64,000 nt of DNA from DATARH01 sp036489765 (GTDB taxonomy: Bacteria > Pseudomonadota > Alphaproteobacteria > ATCC43930 > CGMCC-115725), in the NCBI GenBank assembly GCA_036489765.1, contig DASXFE010000157.1, forward strand, positions 46,330-110,329. The letters run 5' to 3'. Of the stretch, positions 43,707 to 52,512 are shown one piece after another. The position numbers were made by a program, and so were the translations under genes. Position 1 is the stretch's first letter. The number at the start of each line of letters is the position of its first letter. The notes beneath the pieces are model-generated. The model worked only from the letters and a program-made list of their open reading frames with translations. It had not been told where the DNA came from and made no database searches.

Positions 43707-43862
43707 GCGCGATCGGCGAAGGCGAACTGTGTTTTTCGTGAATTTGATCTGAGTTAAACCAAGACCGTCTTCCGGATGGGTCGTCGCATTTACCAAGCGT
43801 CACAGTGGAACTCTCAGTCCTTAACTTTGTTTCTGGGATGGACGTGCCACAGGGTGACGCTG

Positions 43863-44039
43863 ATGCTGTACTGGGCAGTAGTATTCCTCATCATCGCGAT
43901 CGTAGCCGCCATTTTCGGCTTTGGCGGAATCGCCGTGGCCGCCACGGGGATCGCCAAGGTCCTGTTCTTTATCTTCATTGTCATCTTCTTGATCAGCCTG
44001 ATATTCGGGCTGTCCCGCCGGCGGCGCCCGCCCATCTGA
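43863..44039 (+). CDS. DUF1328 family small membrane protein
   Basis: A 58-residue protein of the DUF1328/UPF0391 family, with two membrane segments: LYWAVVFLIIAIVAAIFGFG and AKVLFFIFIVIFLISLIFGL, joined by GIAVAATGI. It ends in a basic tail RRRRPPI. The family is widespread in proteobacteria and is often stress-induced; its role is unknown. The start at ATG 43863 gives the standard MLYWA opening. Confidence 0.93.
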   Translation: MLYWAVVFLIIAIVAAIFGFGGIAVAATGIAKVLFFIFIVIFLISLIFGLSRRRRPPI

Positions 44040-44174
44040 GGGGCCGCGTTCCGCCTCCAGACGCGGAAATTCAGGCTGACGCCGCACCCGCGATGAGCCG
44101 GTATACGCCGGCGTCCTCGATACATTAAGCTGGTCGCAGCAATTCACCGCTGCACCTATCGAGGGAGCCCGCCG

Positions 44175-45818
44175 ATGCAGGTCATCAACGCAATCGCCAA
44201 AATCCTCAAGAAAGAGGGCGTCGAATGGCTGATCGGGTATCCGGTCAACCCGATCATCGAGGGCGCGGCGGCCGAGGATATCCGCACGATCATGGTGCGG
44301 CAGGAGCGCATCGGGCTCCACATGTGCGACGCGATCGCCAAGACGACCTCGGGCGACAAGGTCGGCGTGTTTGTGATGCAGCACGGGCCGGGCACCGAGA
44401 ACGCCTTTGGCGGCGTCGCGCAATCCTATGGCGACTCGACCCCGGTCGTCGTGCTGCCGGCGGGTTATGCACGCAATATCAACCAGGTGCATCCGAACTT
44501 CAACGCGGCACTCAACTTCCGCCACGTGACCAAATTGTCCGAGCAGGTGACCGTCGCCGACGCGTCGGTCGAGGCCTTGCGGCGGGCGTTTACGACGGTC
44601 AGCAACGGCCGGCCGGGCCCGGTGCTGGTCGAGTTCCCGACCGATATTCTGCGCTCCGACATCCCCGACGCGCTGGTGGACGAATACAAGGCGGCGCCGC
44701 GGCTCAAGAGCGGCCCCGACCCTCGGGACGTGTCGAAGATTGCCGAGGCGCTGGTCGCGGCCGAGCGGCCGGTGATCTGTGCCGGGCAGGGCGTCCACTA
44801 TGGCAAGGCGTGGCCGCAGCTGAAGGCGCTGGCCGAGCTCCTCGAAGCCCCGGTCATGACGACCTTGGGGGGCAAGAGCGCCTTTCCGGAGAGCCATCCG
44901 CTGTCGCTCGGCTCGGGCGGCATCGGTATCGGCGCCCACCTCTGGCATGCGCTGCAGAACGCCGACTTCATCTTCGGCATCGGCTGCAGCTTTACCCGCA
45001 CGAGCTTTGGCACCGCGATGCCGACGGGCAAGAAGATCGCGCACGCGACCCTCGATGCCTATGCGATCAACAAGGACATCCCGGTCGACCTGGGTGCGGT
45101 CGGCGACGCCGGGCTGACGCTCGACGCGGTACTCGAAGAGGTCAAGGACCGGCTCAAGGGCAAGCAGCGCGACCGGCTCGCCGGGGTGACCCGCGAAATC
45201 CGCGGACATCGCGAGGAATGGCTCGGCAAGTGGAAGCACCGGCTGGAGGCGAACACCGCGCCGATCTCGCCCTATCGCATCGTCTGGGACCTGCTACACA
45301 CCGTCGATGTCGACAACACGATCATCACCCATGACGCGGGCAGCCCGCGCGACCAGATATCGCCGTTCTGGATGAGCAACAAGCCGCTTTCCTATCTCGG
45401 CTGGGGCAAGACCACGCAGCTCGGATACGGGCTCGGCCTCGCGATGGGGGCGAAGCTCGCGAACCCCGACAAGCTCTGCATCAATTTCTGGGGCGACGCG
45501 GCGATCGGCTTTACGGGCATGGATTTCGAGACCGCCGTGCGTGAGCGGCTGCCGATCCTGTCGATCCTGTCGAACAATTTCTCGATGGCGATCGAGCTGA
45601 AGGTGATGCCGATCTCGACCGAGAAGTTCCGCTCGACCGACATCAGCGGCAACTACGCCGATTTCGCCAAGGCCCTCGGCGGCTATGGCGAACGCGTTAC
45701 CGAGCCGGGCCAGATCAAGGAAGCGATCAAGCGCGGCATCAAGGCGACGCAGGAAGGGAAGCCCGCACTGCTCGAGTTCATCACGGAAAAGGCGACCGAC
45801 GTTTCGCGGTATCCCTAA
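44175..45818 (+). CDS. Thiamine pyrophosphate-requiring enzyme (acetolactate synthase-like)
   Basis: A 547-residue ThDP enzyme of the acetohydroxyacid synthase-like superfamily. The PYR domain has the activating glutamate in IMVRQERIGLHMCDAIAK and the HGPGTENAFGGVAQSYGD block; a central domain with PVICAGQGVHYG follows; the PP domain has LGYGLGLAMGAKLANP and the ThDP-Mg motif GDAAIGFTGMDFETAV ending in SNN. Relatives include synthases and decarboxylases such as oxalyl-CoA decarboxylase; the reaction here is unknown. No small regulatory subunit is encoded nearby. Confidence 0.87.
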   Translation: MQVINAIAKILKKEGVEWLIGYPVNPIIEGAAAEDIRTIMVRQERIGLHMCDAIAKTTSGDKVGVFVMQHGPGTENAFGGVAQSYGDSTPVVVLPAGYARNINQVHPNFNAALNFRHVTKLSEQVTVADASVEALRRAFTTVSNGRPGPVLVEFPTDILRSDIPDALVDEYKAAPRLKSGPDPRDVSKIAEALVAAERPVICAGQGVHYGKAWPQLKALAELLEAPVMTTLGGKSAFPESHPLSLGSGGIGIGAHLWHALQNADFIFGIGCSFTRTSFGTAMPTGKKIAHATLDAYAINKDIPVDLGAVGDAGLTLDAVLEEVKDRLKGKQRDRLAGVTREIRGHREEWLGKWKHRLEANTAPISPYRIVWDLLHTVDVDNTIITHDAGSPRDQISPFWMSNKPLSYLGWGKTTQLGYGLGLAMGAKLANPDKLCINFWGDAAIGFTGMDFETAVRERLPILSILSNNFSMAIELKVMPISTEKFRSTDISGNYADFAKALGGYGERVTEPGQIKEAIKRGIKATQEGKPALLEFITEKATDVSRYP

Positions 45819-45821
45819 GGC

Positions 45822-45906
45822 GTCATTGCGAGCGCAGCGAAGCAATCTCGGGCCACAGGAAACTCCTCTGATCGAGATTGCTTCGTCACTGCGCTCCTCG
45901 CCATGC
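45822..45906. repeat. Dispersed palindrome family B, copy 3
   Basis: GTCATTGCGAGCGCAGCGAA at the left and a degenerate CACTGCGCTCCTCGCCATGC at the right. AGCAATCTCG and CGAGATTGCT form the inner pair. It separates the TPP enzyme and FAD dehydrogenase genes. Confidence 0.8.
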
Positions 45907-45939
45907 GCCGCGCCGATGAAGGAAGCAGCCGAGTAGCCC

Positions 45940-47367
45940 ATGCCCGACAGCGCCCTCGTCAACGACCTGCTGCTCCGCCTGCGCCAGATCGTCGGCGACC
46001 GCGGCCTACTGACCGATCCCGCCGACACCGCGCCCTATTGCGAGGACTGGCGCCGCCTGTACCGTGGCGCCACGCCGGCGGTCGTGCGTCCGGCTTCGAC
46101 CGAGGAAGTCGCAGCGGTCGTCAAACTCTGCGTCGAGCGCGGCGTGCCGATCGTGCCGCAGGGCGGGAACACGTCGATGGTCGGCGGCGCGGCGGTGTCG
46201 GAGGACGGGTCGCAGGTCATCCTCAGCCTGTCGCGGATGAGCAAGGTGCGCGGCATCGACACGGTCGACATGACGATGGAGATCGAGGCCGGTGTCGTGC
46301 TCAAGGCCGCACAGCAGGCGGCCGACGACTCCGGGTGCCTCTTCCCGCTGTCGATCAGCTCCGAGGGCTCGGCGCAGATCGGCGGGGTGCTGGCGACCAA
46401 TGCCGGCGGCAACAATACGGTCCGCTACGGCAACGCCCGTGATCTCGTGCTCGGGCTCGAGGTCGTGCTGCCCGACGGCACGGTGTGGAACGGGTTGCGG
46501 CGGCTGCACAAGGACAACACCGGCTATTGCCTGCGCCAGCTTTTCGTCGGCAGCGAGGGGACGCTCGGGATCATCACCGCCGCTGTCCTCAAGCTCCAGC
46601 CGCGGCCGCGCGAGCTCGCCGTGGCGCTGTGCGCGGTGCCATCGGAGGAGGCGGCGCTCAAGCTCTTCGGCCAATGCCGGCGCGATGACGCGGCGGCGAT
46701 CCAGGCCTTCGAGTACATGTCGGGGGCCGGAATGGACCTGGTCGCGCGGCACATTCCCGGCGCGATGATGCCGCTGCCCGATCCGGCGCAGCATTATGTG
46801 CTGGTGGAGTTGGCGACCCCGCGCCAAGGCGCCGACCTCAAGACCCAGCTCGAGCAGACACTCGGCGCCGCGATGGCGGACGGCTTGATCGACGATGCCG
46901 TCATCGCCGAAAGCGGGCCGCAGCGTGCCGCGATCTGGAAACTGCGCGAGGAGCATTCGGAGGCGCAGAAGCGCGCCGGCGCCTCGGTCAAGAACGACAT
47001 CTCGGTGCCCGTGTCGAAGGTGCCCGAACTGATCCGCCGGGCCCGCGCGGCGTGCGAGGCGCTGGTGCCGGGGATCGTCTGCGTGCCGTTCGGTCACCTC
47101 GGCGACGGCAACATCCATTTCAACCTGGTGCAGCCCGACGGCGCCGACCCGGACGCCTTCCTTGCCCGCGACCACGAATTGATGGACGCGGTCAACGGGA
47201 TCGTTCGCGATCTCGACGGCAGCTTTTCCGCCGAGCACGGCATCGGCCGCCTCAAGCCCTACATGATGCCCGACTGGCGCGGCGGCCCCGAGCTCGGCCT
47301 GATGCGTCAGATCAAGGCCGCGCTCGACCCGCAAGGGCTGTTCAATCCGGGGAAGCTGCTGCCGTAG
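45940..47367 (+). CDS. FAD-binding oxidoreductase (GlcD / D-2-hydroxyacid dehydrogenase type)
   Basis: A 475-residue flavoprotein of the VAO/PCMH fold. FAD-binding motif PIVPQGGNTSMVGGAAVS, LFPLSISSEGSAQIGGVLAT, and the C-terminal FGHLGDGNIHFNLVQPDG and SAEHGIGRLKPY blocks with metal-binding histidines match D-lactate, D-2-hydroxyglutarate and glycolate dehydrogenases. Substrate is a D-2-hydroxyacid but cannot be fixed. The start ATG 45940 follows a family B repeat. The stop codon directly abuts that of the convergent small gene. Confidence 0.92.
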   Translation: MPDSALVNDLLLRLRQIVGDRGLLTDPADTAPYCEDWRRLYRGATPAVVRPASTEEVAAVVKLCVERGVPIVPQGGNTSMVGGAAVSEDGSQVILSLSRMSKVRGIDTVDMTMEIEAGVVLKAAQQAADDSGCLFPLSISSEGSAQIGGVLATNAGGNNTVRYGNARDLVLGLEVVLPDGTVWNGLRRLHKDNTGYCLRQLFVGSEGTLGIITAAVLKLQPRPRELAVALCAVPSEEAALKLFGQCRRDDAAAIQAFEYMSGAGMDLVARHIPGAMMPLPDPAQHYVLVELATPRQGADLKTQLEQTLGAAMADGLIDDAVIAESGPQRAAIWKLREEHSEAQKRAGASVKNDISVPVSKVPELIRRARAACEALVPGIVCVPFGHLGDGNIHFNLVQPDGADPDAFLARDHELMDAVNGIVRDLDGSFSAEHGIGRLKPYMMPDWRGGPELGLMRQIKAALDPQGLFNPGKLLP

Positions 47368-47682
47368 CTATTTCGCATCGTCGACGCGGAGGATCTCGAC
47401 GCTAGGCGGCGCCGTCAGCACCTCGCTGAACGCCTTCATCCAATTGCCGGTCTCCTCGCGCGAGTCGACGCCGCGATTACGGAACTGGTCGAGCTGGTCG
47501 AGGCTGGCGAGCTCCACCTCGAATTGCAGCGCCGGCCCGCCATTGAGGCCCCGGGTCAGCGGTACCAGCATTCGCGCGGTCAAGCCGTCGCGCCGCGCCG
47601 CCTCGGCCTCGCGCTGGATGAATTTGATCGCCTGCTGCCGATTGGCCGGCAGGACATCGTAGGAAAACCGTGCCACGTACAT
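47368..47682 (-). CDS. Small conserved protein, possible dimeric alpha-beta barrel
   Basis: A 104-residue protein I cannot name. The start MYVARFSYDVLPANRQQAIK, the amphipathic pattern and ALQFEVELASLDQLDQFR suggest a ferredoxin-like alpha/beta (ABM or NIPSNAP-like) domain. The ATG 47682 has GGAGA 6 bases before it, and upstream in-frame codons are rejected. It is divergent from the alpha/beta hydrolase gene, with 86 bases between the starts. Confidence 0.72.
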   Translation of the reverse strand: MYVARFSYDVLPANRQQAIKFIQREAEAARRDGLTARMLVPLTRGLNGGPALQFEVELASLDQLDQFRNRGVDSREETGNWMKAFSEVLTAPPSVEILRVDDAK

Positions 47683-47768
47683 CGATCGTCTCCATTCGCT
47701 GCTGCCTTGTGAACAGCGCGGAATGGGGCACACTCCACGGCACCGGCAGACGCCGGGAGGAGGGGAAG

Positions 47769-48617
47769 ATGCCGCGGTGCCTCGTTGTGATCCTTTTCCT
47801 CTTCGCGACGGCCGCCGCCCGCGCCGCCGAGCCGCAATGGATGGCGCTGCCCGCGACGCCGACCCTGCCGCAGGCAACGCAAAGCGGGCTCGCGCCAATC
47901 AACGGCATCAAGGTGTGGTACGCGACATTCGGAAAGGGCGAGCCGGTGATCCTGCTGCACGGCGGGCTGGCCAATTCGAACTATTGGGGTCTCCTCGTCC
48001 GCGCGCTGGCGCCGAAATATCGGGTCATCGTCATGGATAGCCGCGGGCACGGGCGCAGCACGCGCGACGATCGGCCCTACGGGTATGATCTGATGGCGTC
48101 GGACGTCATTGGGCTGATGGATTTCCTGAAGCTGCCGAAGGCGGCGCTGGTCGGATGGAGCGACGGCGCGATCCTCGGGCTCGACATTGCGATGCACCAC
48201 TCCGACCGGCTTTCGAGGCTCTTCGCCTTTGCCGCCAATTCGGACCCCTCGGGAGTTGCCGACATCGCCAAGAGCCCGGTCTTCAACGCCTATATCGCCC
48301 GTGCCGAAGCGGAATACGTGGCGCTCTCGCCGACCCCGACCGAGTACAAGCCGTTCCTCGACCAGATCGGCAAGATGTGGGAGACCCAGCCCAACTGGAG
48401 CGCCGCCGATCTGCAGAAAATCACGACGCCTACCTGGATCGTCGATGCCGATCACGACGAGGCGATCAAGCGCGAAAACACCGAATTCATAGCCGCCAAC
48501 ATCCCGGGCTCGGGCCTGTTGCTGATGCCCGAAGTCAGCCATTTCGCCTTCCTTCAGGACCCGGCGCAATTCAACGCCGACGTGCTGCACTTTCTGGAGT
48601 ACGCGAAAGGCCGGTGA
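47769..48617 (+). CDS. Alpha/beta hydrolase with signal peptide
   Basis: A 282-residue secreted hydrolase. A signal peptide (CLVVILFLFATAAARA) is followed by the core: oxyanion motif VILLHGGLANSNYWG, the DSRGHGRSTRDDRP block, the nucleophile elbow LVGWSDGAILG, acid WIVDADHDE and catalytic His in MPEVSHFAFLQDP. The substrate is probably an ester but is unknown. The ATG at 47769 follows GGGAGGAGGGG. Confidence 0.87.
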   Translation: MPRCLVVILFLFATAAARAAEPQWMALPATPTLPQATQSGLAPINGIKVWYATFGKGEPVILLHGGLANSNYWGLLVRALAPKYRVIVMDSRGHGRSTRDDRPYGYDLMASDVIGLMDFLKLPKAALVGWSDGAILGLDIAMHHSDRLSRLFAFAANSDPSGVADIAKSPVFNAYIARAEAEYVALSPTPTEYKPFLDQIGKMWETQPNWSAADLQKITTPTWIVDADHDEAIKRENTEFIAANIPGSGLLLMPEVSHFAFLQDPAQFNADVLHFLEYAKGR

Positions 48618-48749
48618 TTTCGTCTGTCGGCTCTGGGGAACGACGGTTAGCCTCCCGACGGTCGAATTTGAAGTTCGCCGGGAGGCGGCCCCGGAATGAG
48701 CGAAGGCGGCGGATCAGCTCTTCCCTGTCCGACTCATCGCCGGATTTGC

Positions 48750-49964
48750 TCACAGCGGCAGCGCGTTGCCGCCGAACGAGATGATCGGGACTTCGGCGCC
48801 GACGTCGATCGCCGGGGCGTGGGGGGGGCGGATGACGAGGCAGTCGGAGGCGGCGAGGGGATGCATCATTGATGAGTCCTGCCGCTCGAAGGGGATGACG
48901 GTGAGGGCGCCGTCGGAGGCTCGCTCAAGGCGGGAGCGGAGGTAGTCCTGGCGGCGGTCGTTCTGCTTGAGGGCGCGGCCGAGGCGGGCGGAGACGGGCG
49001 GATCGCTGCCGTCGGGAAGGCCGGAGAGACGCTGGATCGCAGGCTTCAGGAAAATGAGGGAACAGACGAGGGTCGAGACCGGGTTGCCCGGGAGGCCGAC
49101 CATCGGGACGTTGCGGTAGTGGCCGAACATCAGCGGCTTGCCGGGGCGCATCGCGATTTCCCAGAAATCGATCGCGAGGCCGTCTTCGCTGAGGACGCCG
49201 CGGACGAGGTCATGCTCGCCGACCGAGACGCCGCCCGTTGTGACGAAAAGATCGACGCCCCGTGCGGCGGCGGCGATGTGGCGGAGCGCGTCGGGGTCGT
49301 CGGGGGCATTGCCCACCATGACCGGCTCGGCGCCGCTCGCGGTCACGAAGGCCGCTAGTGCCAAAAGGTTGGAACTGACGATCTGGTGCGGGCCGATCGG
49401 GTCGCCGGGCATGACGATCTCGTCGCCGGTCGACAGGATGGCGATGCGCGGGCGACGATAGACGAAGAGCCACGGCCGGTTCATCGCCGCGGCGAGGCCG
49501 ATGTCACGCGGGGTCAGGCGGCGCCCGGCCTTGAGCAGCACGTCGCCCTCGGAGAAATCGAGCCCGGCACGCCGTACGTAGGTGCCCTTGGGGGCACCTT
49601 CCTTCACCTCGACCCGGTCGCCGTCGCGCTCGGTGTCTTCCTGGATCACGATCGTGTCGGCGCCTTGCGGCAGCGGCGCGCCGGTGAAGATCCGCGCGGC
49701 CTCGCCCTCGCCGAGCTGGCCGCCAAACCCGGCGCCCGCCGGGATCTCGGCGACGATCCTGAGCGTTGCCGGCACCGTCGCGACATCGGCGGCGCGTACA
49801 GCGTAGCCGTCCATTGCCGAGACCGCGAAAGGCGGCTGCGTGCGGCGGGCGGCGACATTCTCGGCCAGAACGCGGCCGACGCAATCGGCGATGGCGAGCT
49901 GCTCGGGCGGGACCGGGGCGAGGGGCGCCAGGAGGCGGCCCAGGGCTTCATCGACGGAAATCAT
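48750..49964 (-). CDS. moeA: Molybdopterin molybdotransferase
   Basis: MoeA of 404 residues, inserting molybdate into adenylylated molybdopterin. Visible blocks are SVDEALGRLLAPL, PPFAVSAMDGYAVRAADV, GAPLPQGADTIVIQED, ILSTGDEIVMPGDPIGPHQI and SVGEHDLVRGVL, followed by PGKPLMFGHYRNVPMVGLPGN and the C-terminal domain. It is downstream of the trpC-moaC frame on the same strand, so moaC and moeA, both for molybdenum cofactor, lie together as is usual in alphaproteobacteria. A family C repeat separates them. Confidence 0.96.
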   Translation of the reverse strand: MISVDEALGRLLAPLAPVPPEQLAIADCVGRVLAENVAARRTQPPFAVSAMDGYAVRAADVATVPATLRIVAEIPAGAGFGGQLGEGEAARIFTGAPLPQGADTIVIQEDTERDGDRVEVKEGAPKGTYVRRAGLDFSEGDVLLKAGRRLTPRDIGLAAAMNRPWLFVYRRPRIAILSTGDEIVMPGDPIGPHQIVSSNLLALAAFVTASGAEPVMVGNAPDDPDALRHIAAAARGVDLFVTTGGVSVGEHDLVRGVLSEDGLAIDFWEIAMRPGKPLMFGHYRNVPMVGLPGNPVSTLVCSLIFLKPAIQRLSGLPDGSDPPVSARLGRALKQNDRRQDYLRSRLERASDGALTVIPFERQDSSMMHPLAASDCLVIRPPHAPAIDVGAEVPIISFGGNALPL

Positions 49965-49995
49965 TGTTGTTCTCCCGCAGTCACTTTCCCTTTCT

Positions 49996-50079
49996 CGCCA
50001 TTCCCGCGAAAGCGGGAATCCAGAGGCGACCGTTCCGTCGCTTGTCCCTGGACCCCCGCCTTCGCGGAGGTGACGAATG
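49996..50079. repeat. Dispersed palindrome family C, copy 2
   Basis: GCCATTCCCGCGAAAGCGGG at the left and CCCCCGCCTTCGCGGAGGTG at the right, with GGAATCCA / CTGGACCC inside. It occupies the space between moaC and moeA. Confidence 0.8.
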
Positions 50080-50101
50080 AAGGGGAAGGACGGGTCATTT
50101 T

Positions 50102-51364
50102 CTAAGCTGCCTCGTAATCACCGGACTTGCCGCCCGATTTCTTCAGCAAACGCAGGTCAGTGACCACCATCCCCCGATCGACCGCCTTGCACATATCGTA
50201 GATCGTCAGCGCAGCGACGCTCGCGGCGGTCAGGGCCTCCATCTCGACTCCGGTGCGGCCGCGGAGGCGGCAGGTCGCGGTGATGTCGACCGAGGAGGTC
50301 GCCGCGTTGCAGGAAAGGTCGACGGCCACCGAAGTCAGCGCCAATGGGTGGCACAGCGGGATCAGGTCGCTGGTGCGCTTCGCCGCCATGATCCCGGCGA
50401 GCCGGGCGACTTGCAGCACGTCCCCCTTGGCAAAATCGTGCGACTGGATGCGGGCGAGGGTTTCGGGCTTCATGACGACACGGGCGCCGGCGGCGGCGAT
50501 GCGGTCCGTCTCGGCCTTTTCCGAGACGTCGACCATGCGGGCGCGGCCCTCGGCGTCAACGTGGCTGAGGTCGGGGAGGCGCAGAAGACGGCGCGTCGCC
50601 GCCGTCACGTCCTTTTCCCGCATCAGCGACTCGCCGACGAGGAAGCAGTGCGCATTGACGGCGGCGAGGCGGTCGAGATCTTCGGGGGTGTTGAGCCCGC
50701 TTTCGCCAACGACGACGCGGTCTTTCGGCACCAGCGGCGCCAGGGTCTCGGCGGTCTTCAGATCGACCTGCAAGGTCTTGAGGTTGCGGTTGTTGATGCC
50801 GATCAGGCGGGCCTCGAGCCTGAGCGCGCGGTCGAGCTCGGCGCGGTCGTGGATTTCGACCAGCACATCCATCCCGAGGCCATGCGCCTCGGCTGCCAGC
50901 TCGCGCGCCGTCGCGTCGCCGAGGCAGGCCATGATCAGCAGGATGCAATCGGCGCCGAGGACCCGGCTTTCGATGACCTGATATTGATCGACGATGAAGT
51001 CCTTGCGCAGAACGGGCAGCGATGCCGCTTCACGCGCGGCGGTCAGGAATTCATCGCGGCCTTGGAAATAGGGCTCATCGGTGAGTACCGAAAGGCATGT
51101 CGCGCCGCCCGCTTGATAGGCGCGGGCGAGGGATGGGGGGTCGAAATCGGCGCGGATCAGGCCTTTGCTCGGCGAAGCCTTTTTGATCTCGGCGATGAGG
51201 CCGTATTGTCCGGCGGCGGCTTTCCCTGCCAGGGCTTTGGCGAAGCCGCGCGGCGGTGGGGCGTTGTCGAGGCGTCTGAGCAACGTCGCCTCGGGCATCG
51301 CTCGCTTGCGCTCTTTGACGTGCTCGCGCTTGCGGTCGCAGATTTCCGTCAGGACGTCGCTCAC
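50102..51364 (-). CDS. trpC-moaC: TrpC-MoaC fusion: indole-3-glycerol phosphate synthase and cyclic pyranopterin monophosphate synthase
   Basis: One open frame of 420 residues holds two complete enzymes. Residues 1-260 are TrpC, closing the indole ring in tryptophan synthesis: GLIAEIKKASPSKGLIRADF, LRKDFIVDQYQVIESRVLGA, GINNRNLKTLQVDL and VVVGESGLNTPEDLDRLAAV. Residues from about 266 are MoaC, the molybdenum cofactor enzyme: HVDAEGRARMVDVSEKAETD, DLIPLCHPLALTSV, GRTGVEMEALTAASVAALTI and YDMCKAVDRG. Between them are only about ten residues (RLLRLPDLSH) and no stop codon. Separate genes are usual. An internal ATG at the MVDV motif, with GAGGG 10 bases upstream, could also give MoaC alone. The start overlaps trpD as ATGA. 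Confidence 0.85.
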   Translation of the reverse strand: MSDVLTEICDRKREHVKERKRAMPEATLLRRLDNAPPPRGFAKALAGKAAAGQYGLIAEIKKASPSKGLIRADFDPPSLARAYQAGGATCLSVLTDEPYFQGRDEFLTAAREAASLPVLRKDFIVDQYQVIESRVLGADCILLIMACLGDATARELAAEAHGLGMDVLVEIHDRAELDRALRLEARLIGINNRNLKTLQVDLKTAETLAPLVPKDRVVVGESGLNTPEDLDRLAAVNAHCFLVGESLMREKDVTAATRRLLRLPDLSHVDAEGRARMVDVSEKAETDRIAAAGARVVMKPETLARIQSHDFAKGDVLQVARLAGIMAAKRTSDLIPLCHPLALTSVAVDLSCNAATSSVDITATCRLRGRTGVEMEALTAASVAALTIYDMCKAVDRGMVVTDLRLLKKSGGKSGDYEAA

Positions 51365-52383
51365 TTGTTGGTCTCCGCGACGAGGCGGTCGAGGACACCG
51401 GCGGCGGCGCCGGTGTCTATCGACTGGGCGGCGAGACCGACACCCTCCTGCAATGTCTTGGCCTTTCCGGCGACGACCAGCGACGCACCCGCGTTGAGGA
51501 GCACGATGTCGCGCAGCGGCCCTGCGGCGCCGCCGAGCAGCTCACGCATCCGCGCCGCGTTGTGCGCAGGCTCGCCGCCTTTCAGGTCGTCGATAGTGGC
51601 GCGCGGGATGCCGGCGTCTTCCGGCACGACCTCGAAGCTGCGCACGGTGCCGTCCTTGAACTCGGCGACCGTCGTGGGGCCGGTCGTGGTGATCTCGTCC
51701 ATCCCTGATCCGTGCGCGACCCAGACGTGCTCGGCGCCGAGCCGGCCCAGCACCTCGGCCATCGGCACCACCCATTGCGGCGCAAACACGCCGACGAGGA
51801 GGCGCCTGGCGCCGGCCGGGTTCGACAGCGGGCCGAGGAGATTGAAGATCGTCCGCGTCCCCAGCTCGACGCGGGTGGGGCCGACGTGGCGCGTCGCGCC
51901 GTGATGGCGCGGCGCCATCAGAAAGCAGATGCCGACCTCCCACAGGCAGCGCCGCACGACCTGCATGTCGCAGTCGATTTTGACGCCGAGCGCGGTCAGG
52001 ACGTCGGCGGCGCCCGATCGCGACGAAAACGCGCGGTTGCCGTGCTTGGCGACCGGGACGCCGGCGCCAGCGACGACCAATCCCGTCGCGGTCGAGACGT
52101 TGAAGCTGCCCGAGCCGTCGCCGCCGGTGCCGACCGTGTCGATCGTGCCGGGCGGGGCGTCGATCATCAGCGCCTTCGACCGCATGATGCGGGCCGCGCC
52201 GGTGATCTCGTCGACGGTTTCGCCGCGAACGCGCAGCGCCATCAGGAACGCGCCCATCTGCGACGGCGTCGCGTCGCCCGACATGATGATCTCGAACGCC
52301 GCCTCGGCTTCCTGTTCGCTCAGCCGTCGCCCGGCGGCGACAAGGGCCAGGGTCGGGCGCAGGTCGCCCGCCGTCTCTCTCAT
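51361..52383 (-). CDS. trpD: Anthranilate phosphoribosyltransferase
   Basis: A 340-residue TrpD, joining anthranilate to PRPP. The PRPP-binding block is DTVGTGGDGSGSFNVSTATG; KHGNRAFSSRSGAADVLTAL, FLMAPRHHGATRHVGPTRVE and GTRTIFNLLGPLSNPA are the anthranilate and Mg-binding regions. The N-terminal helical domain has SQMGAFLMALRVRGETVDEI. Its stop codon overlaps the trpC start (ATGA). The trpE(G) gene is 2.8 kb away on the other strand. Confidence 0.97.
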   Translation of the reverse strand: MRETAGDLRPTLALVAAGRRLSEQEAEAAFEIIMSGDATPSQMGAFLMALRVRGETVDEITGAARIMRSKALMIDAPPGTIDTVGTGGDGSGSFNVSTATGLVVAGAGVPVAKHGNRAFSSRSGAADVLTALGVKIDCDMQVVRRCLWEVGICFLMAPRHHGATRHVGPTRVELGTRTIFNLLGPLSNPAGARRLLVGVFAPQWVVPMAEVLGRLGAEHVWVAHGSGMDEITTTGPTTVAEFKDGTVRSFEVVPEDAGIPRATIDDLKGGEPAHNAARMRELLGGAAGPLRDIVLLNAGASLVVAGKAKTLQEGVGLAAQSIDTGAAAGVLDRLVAETNK

Positions 52384-52512
52384 GCCTCGATGTGCTCCCG
52401 CATATGCATGAAGGTCTTATAGCAAATATTTGCGGGTCAGCGATGACACGGTCGGCCTGCCTCTCGAGATGCGGGCTCTGCTACACTCGGCACTTGCCGA
52501 GGAGAGGGTCGG

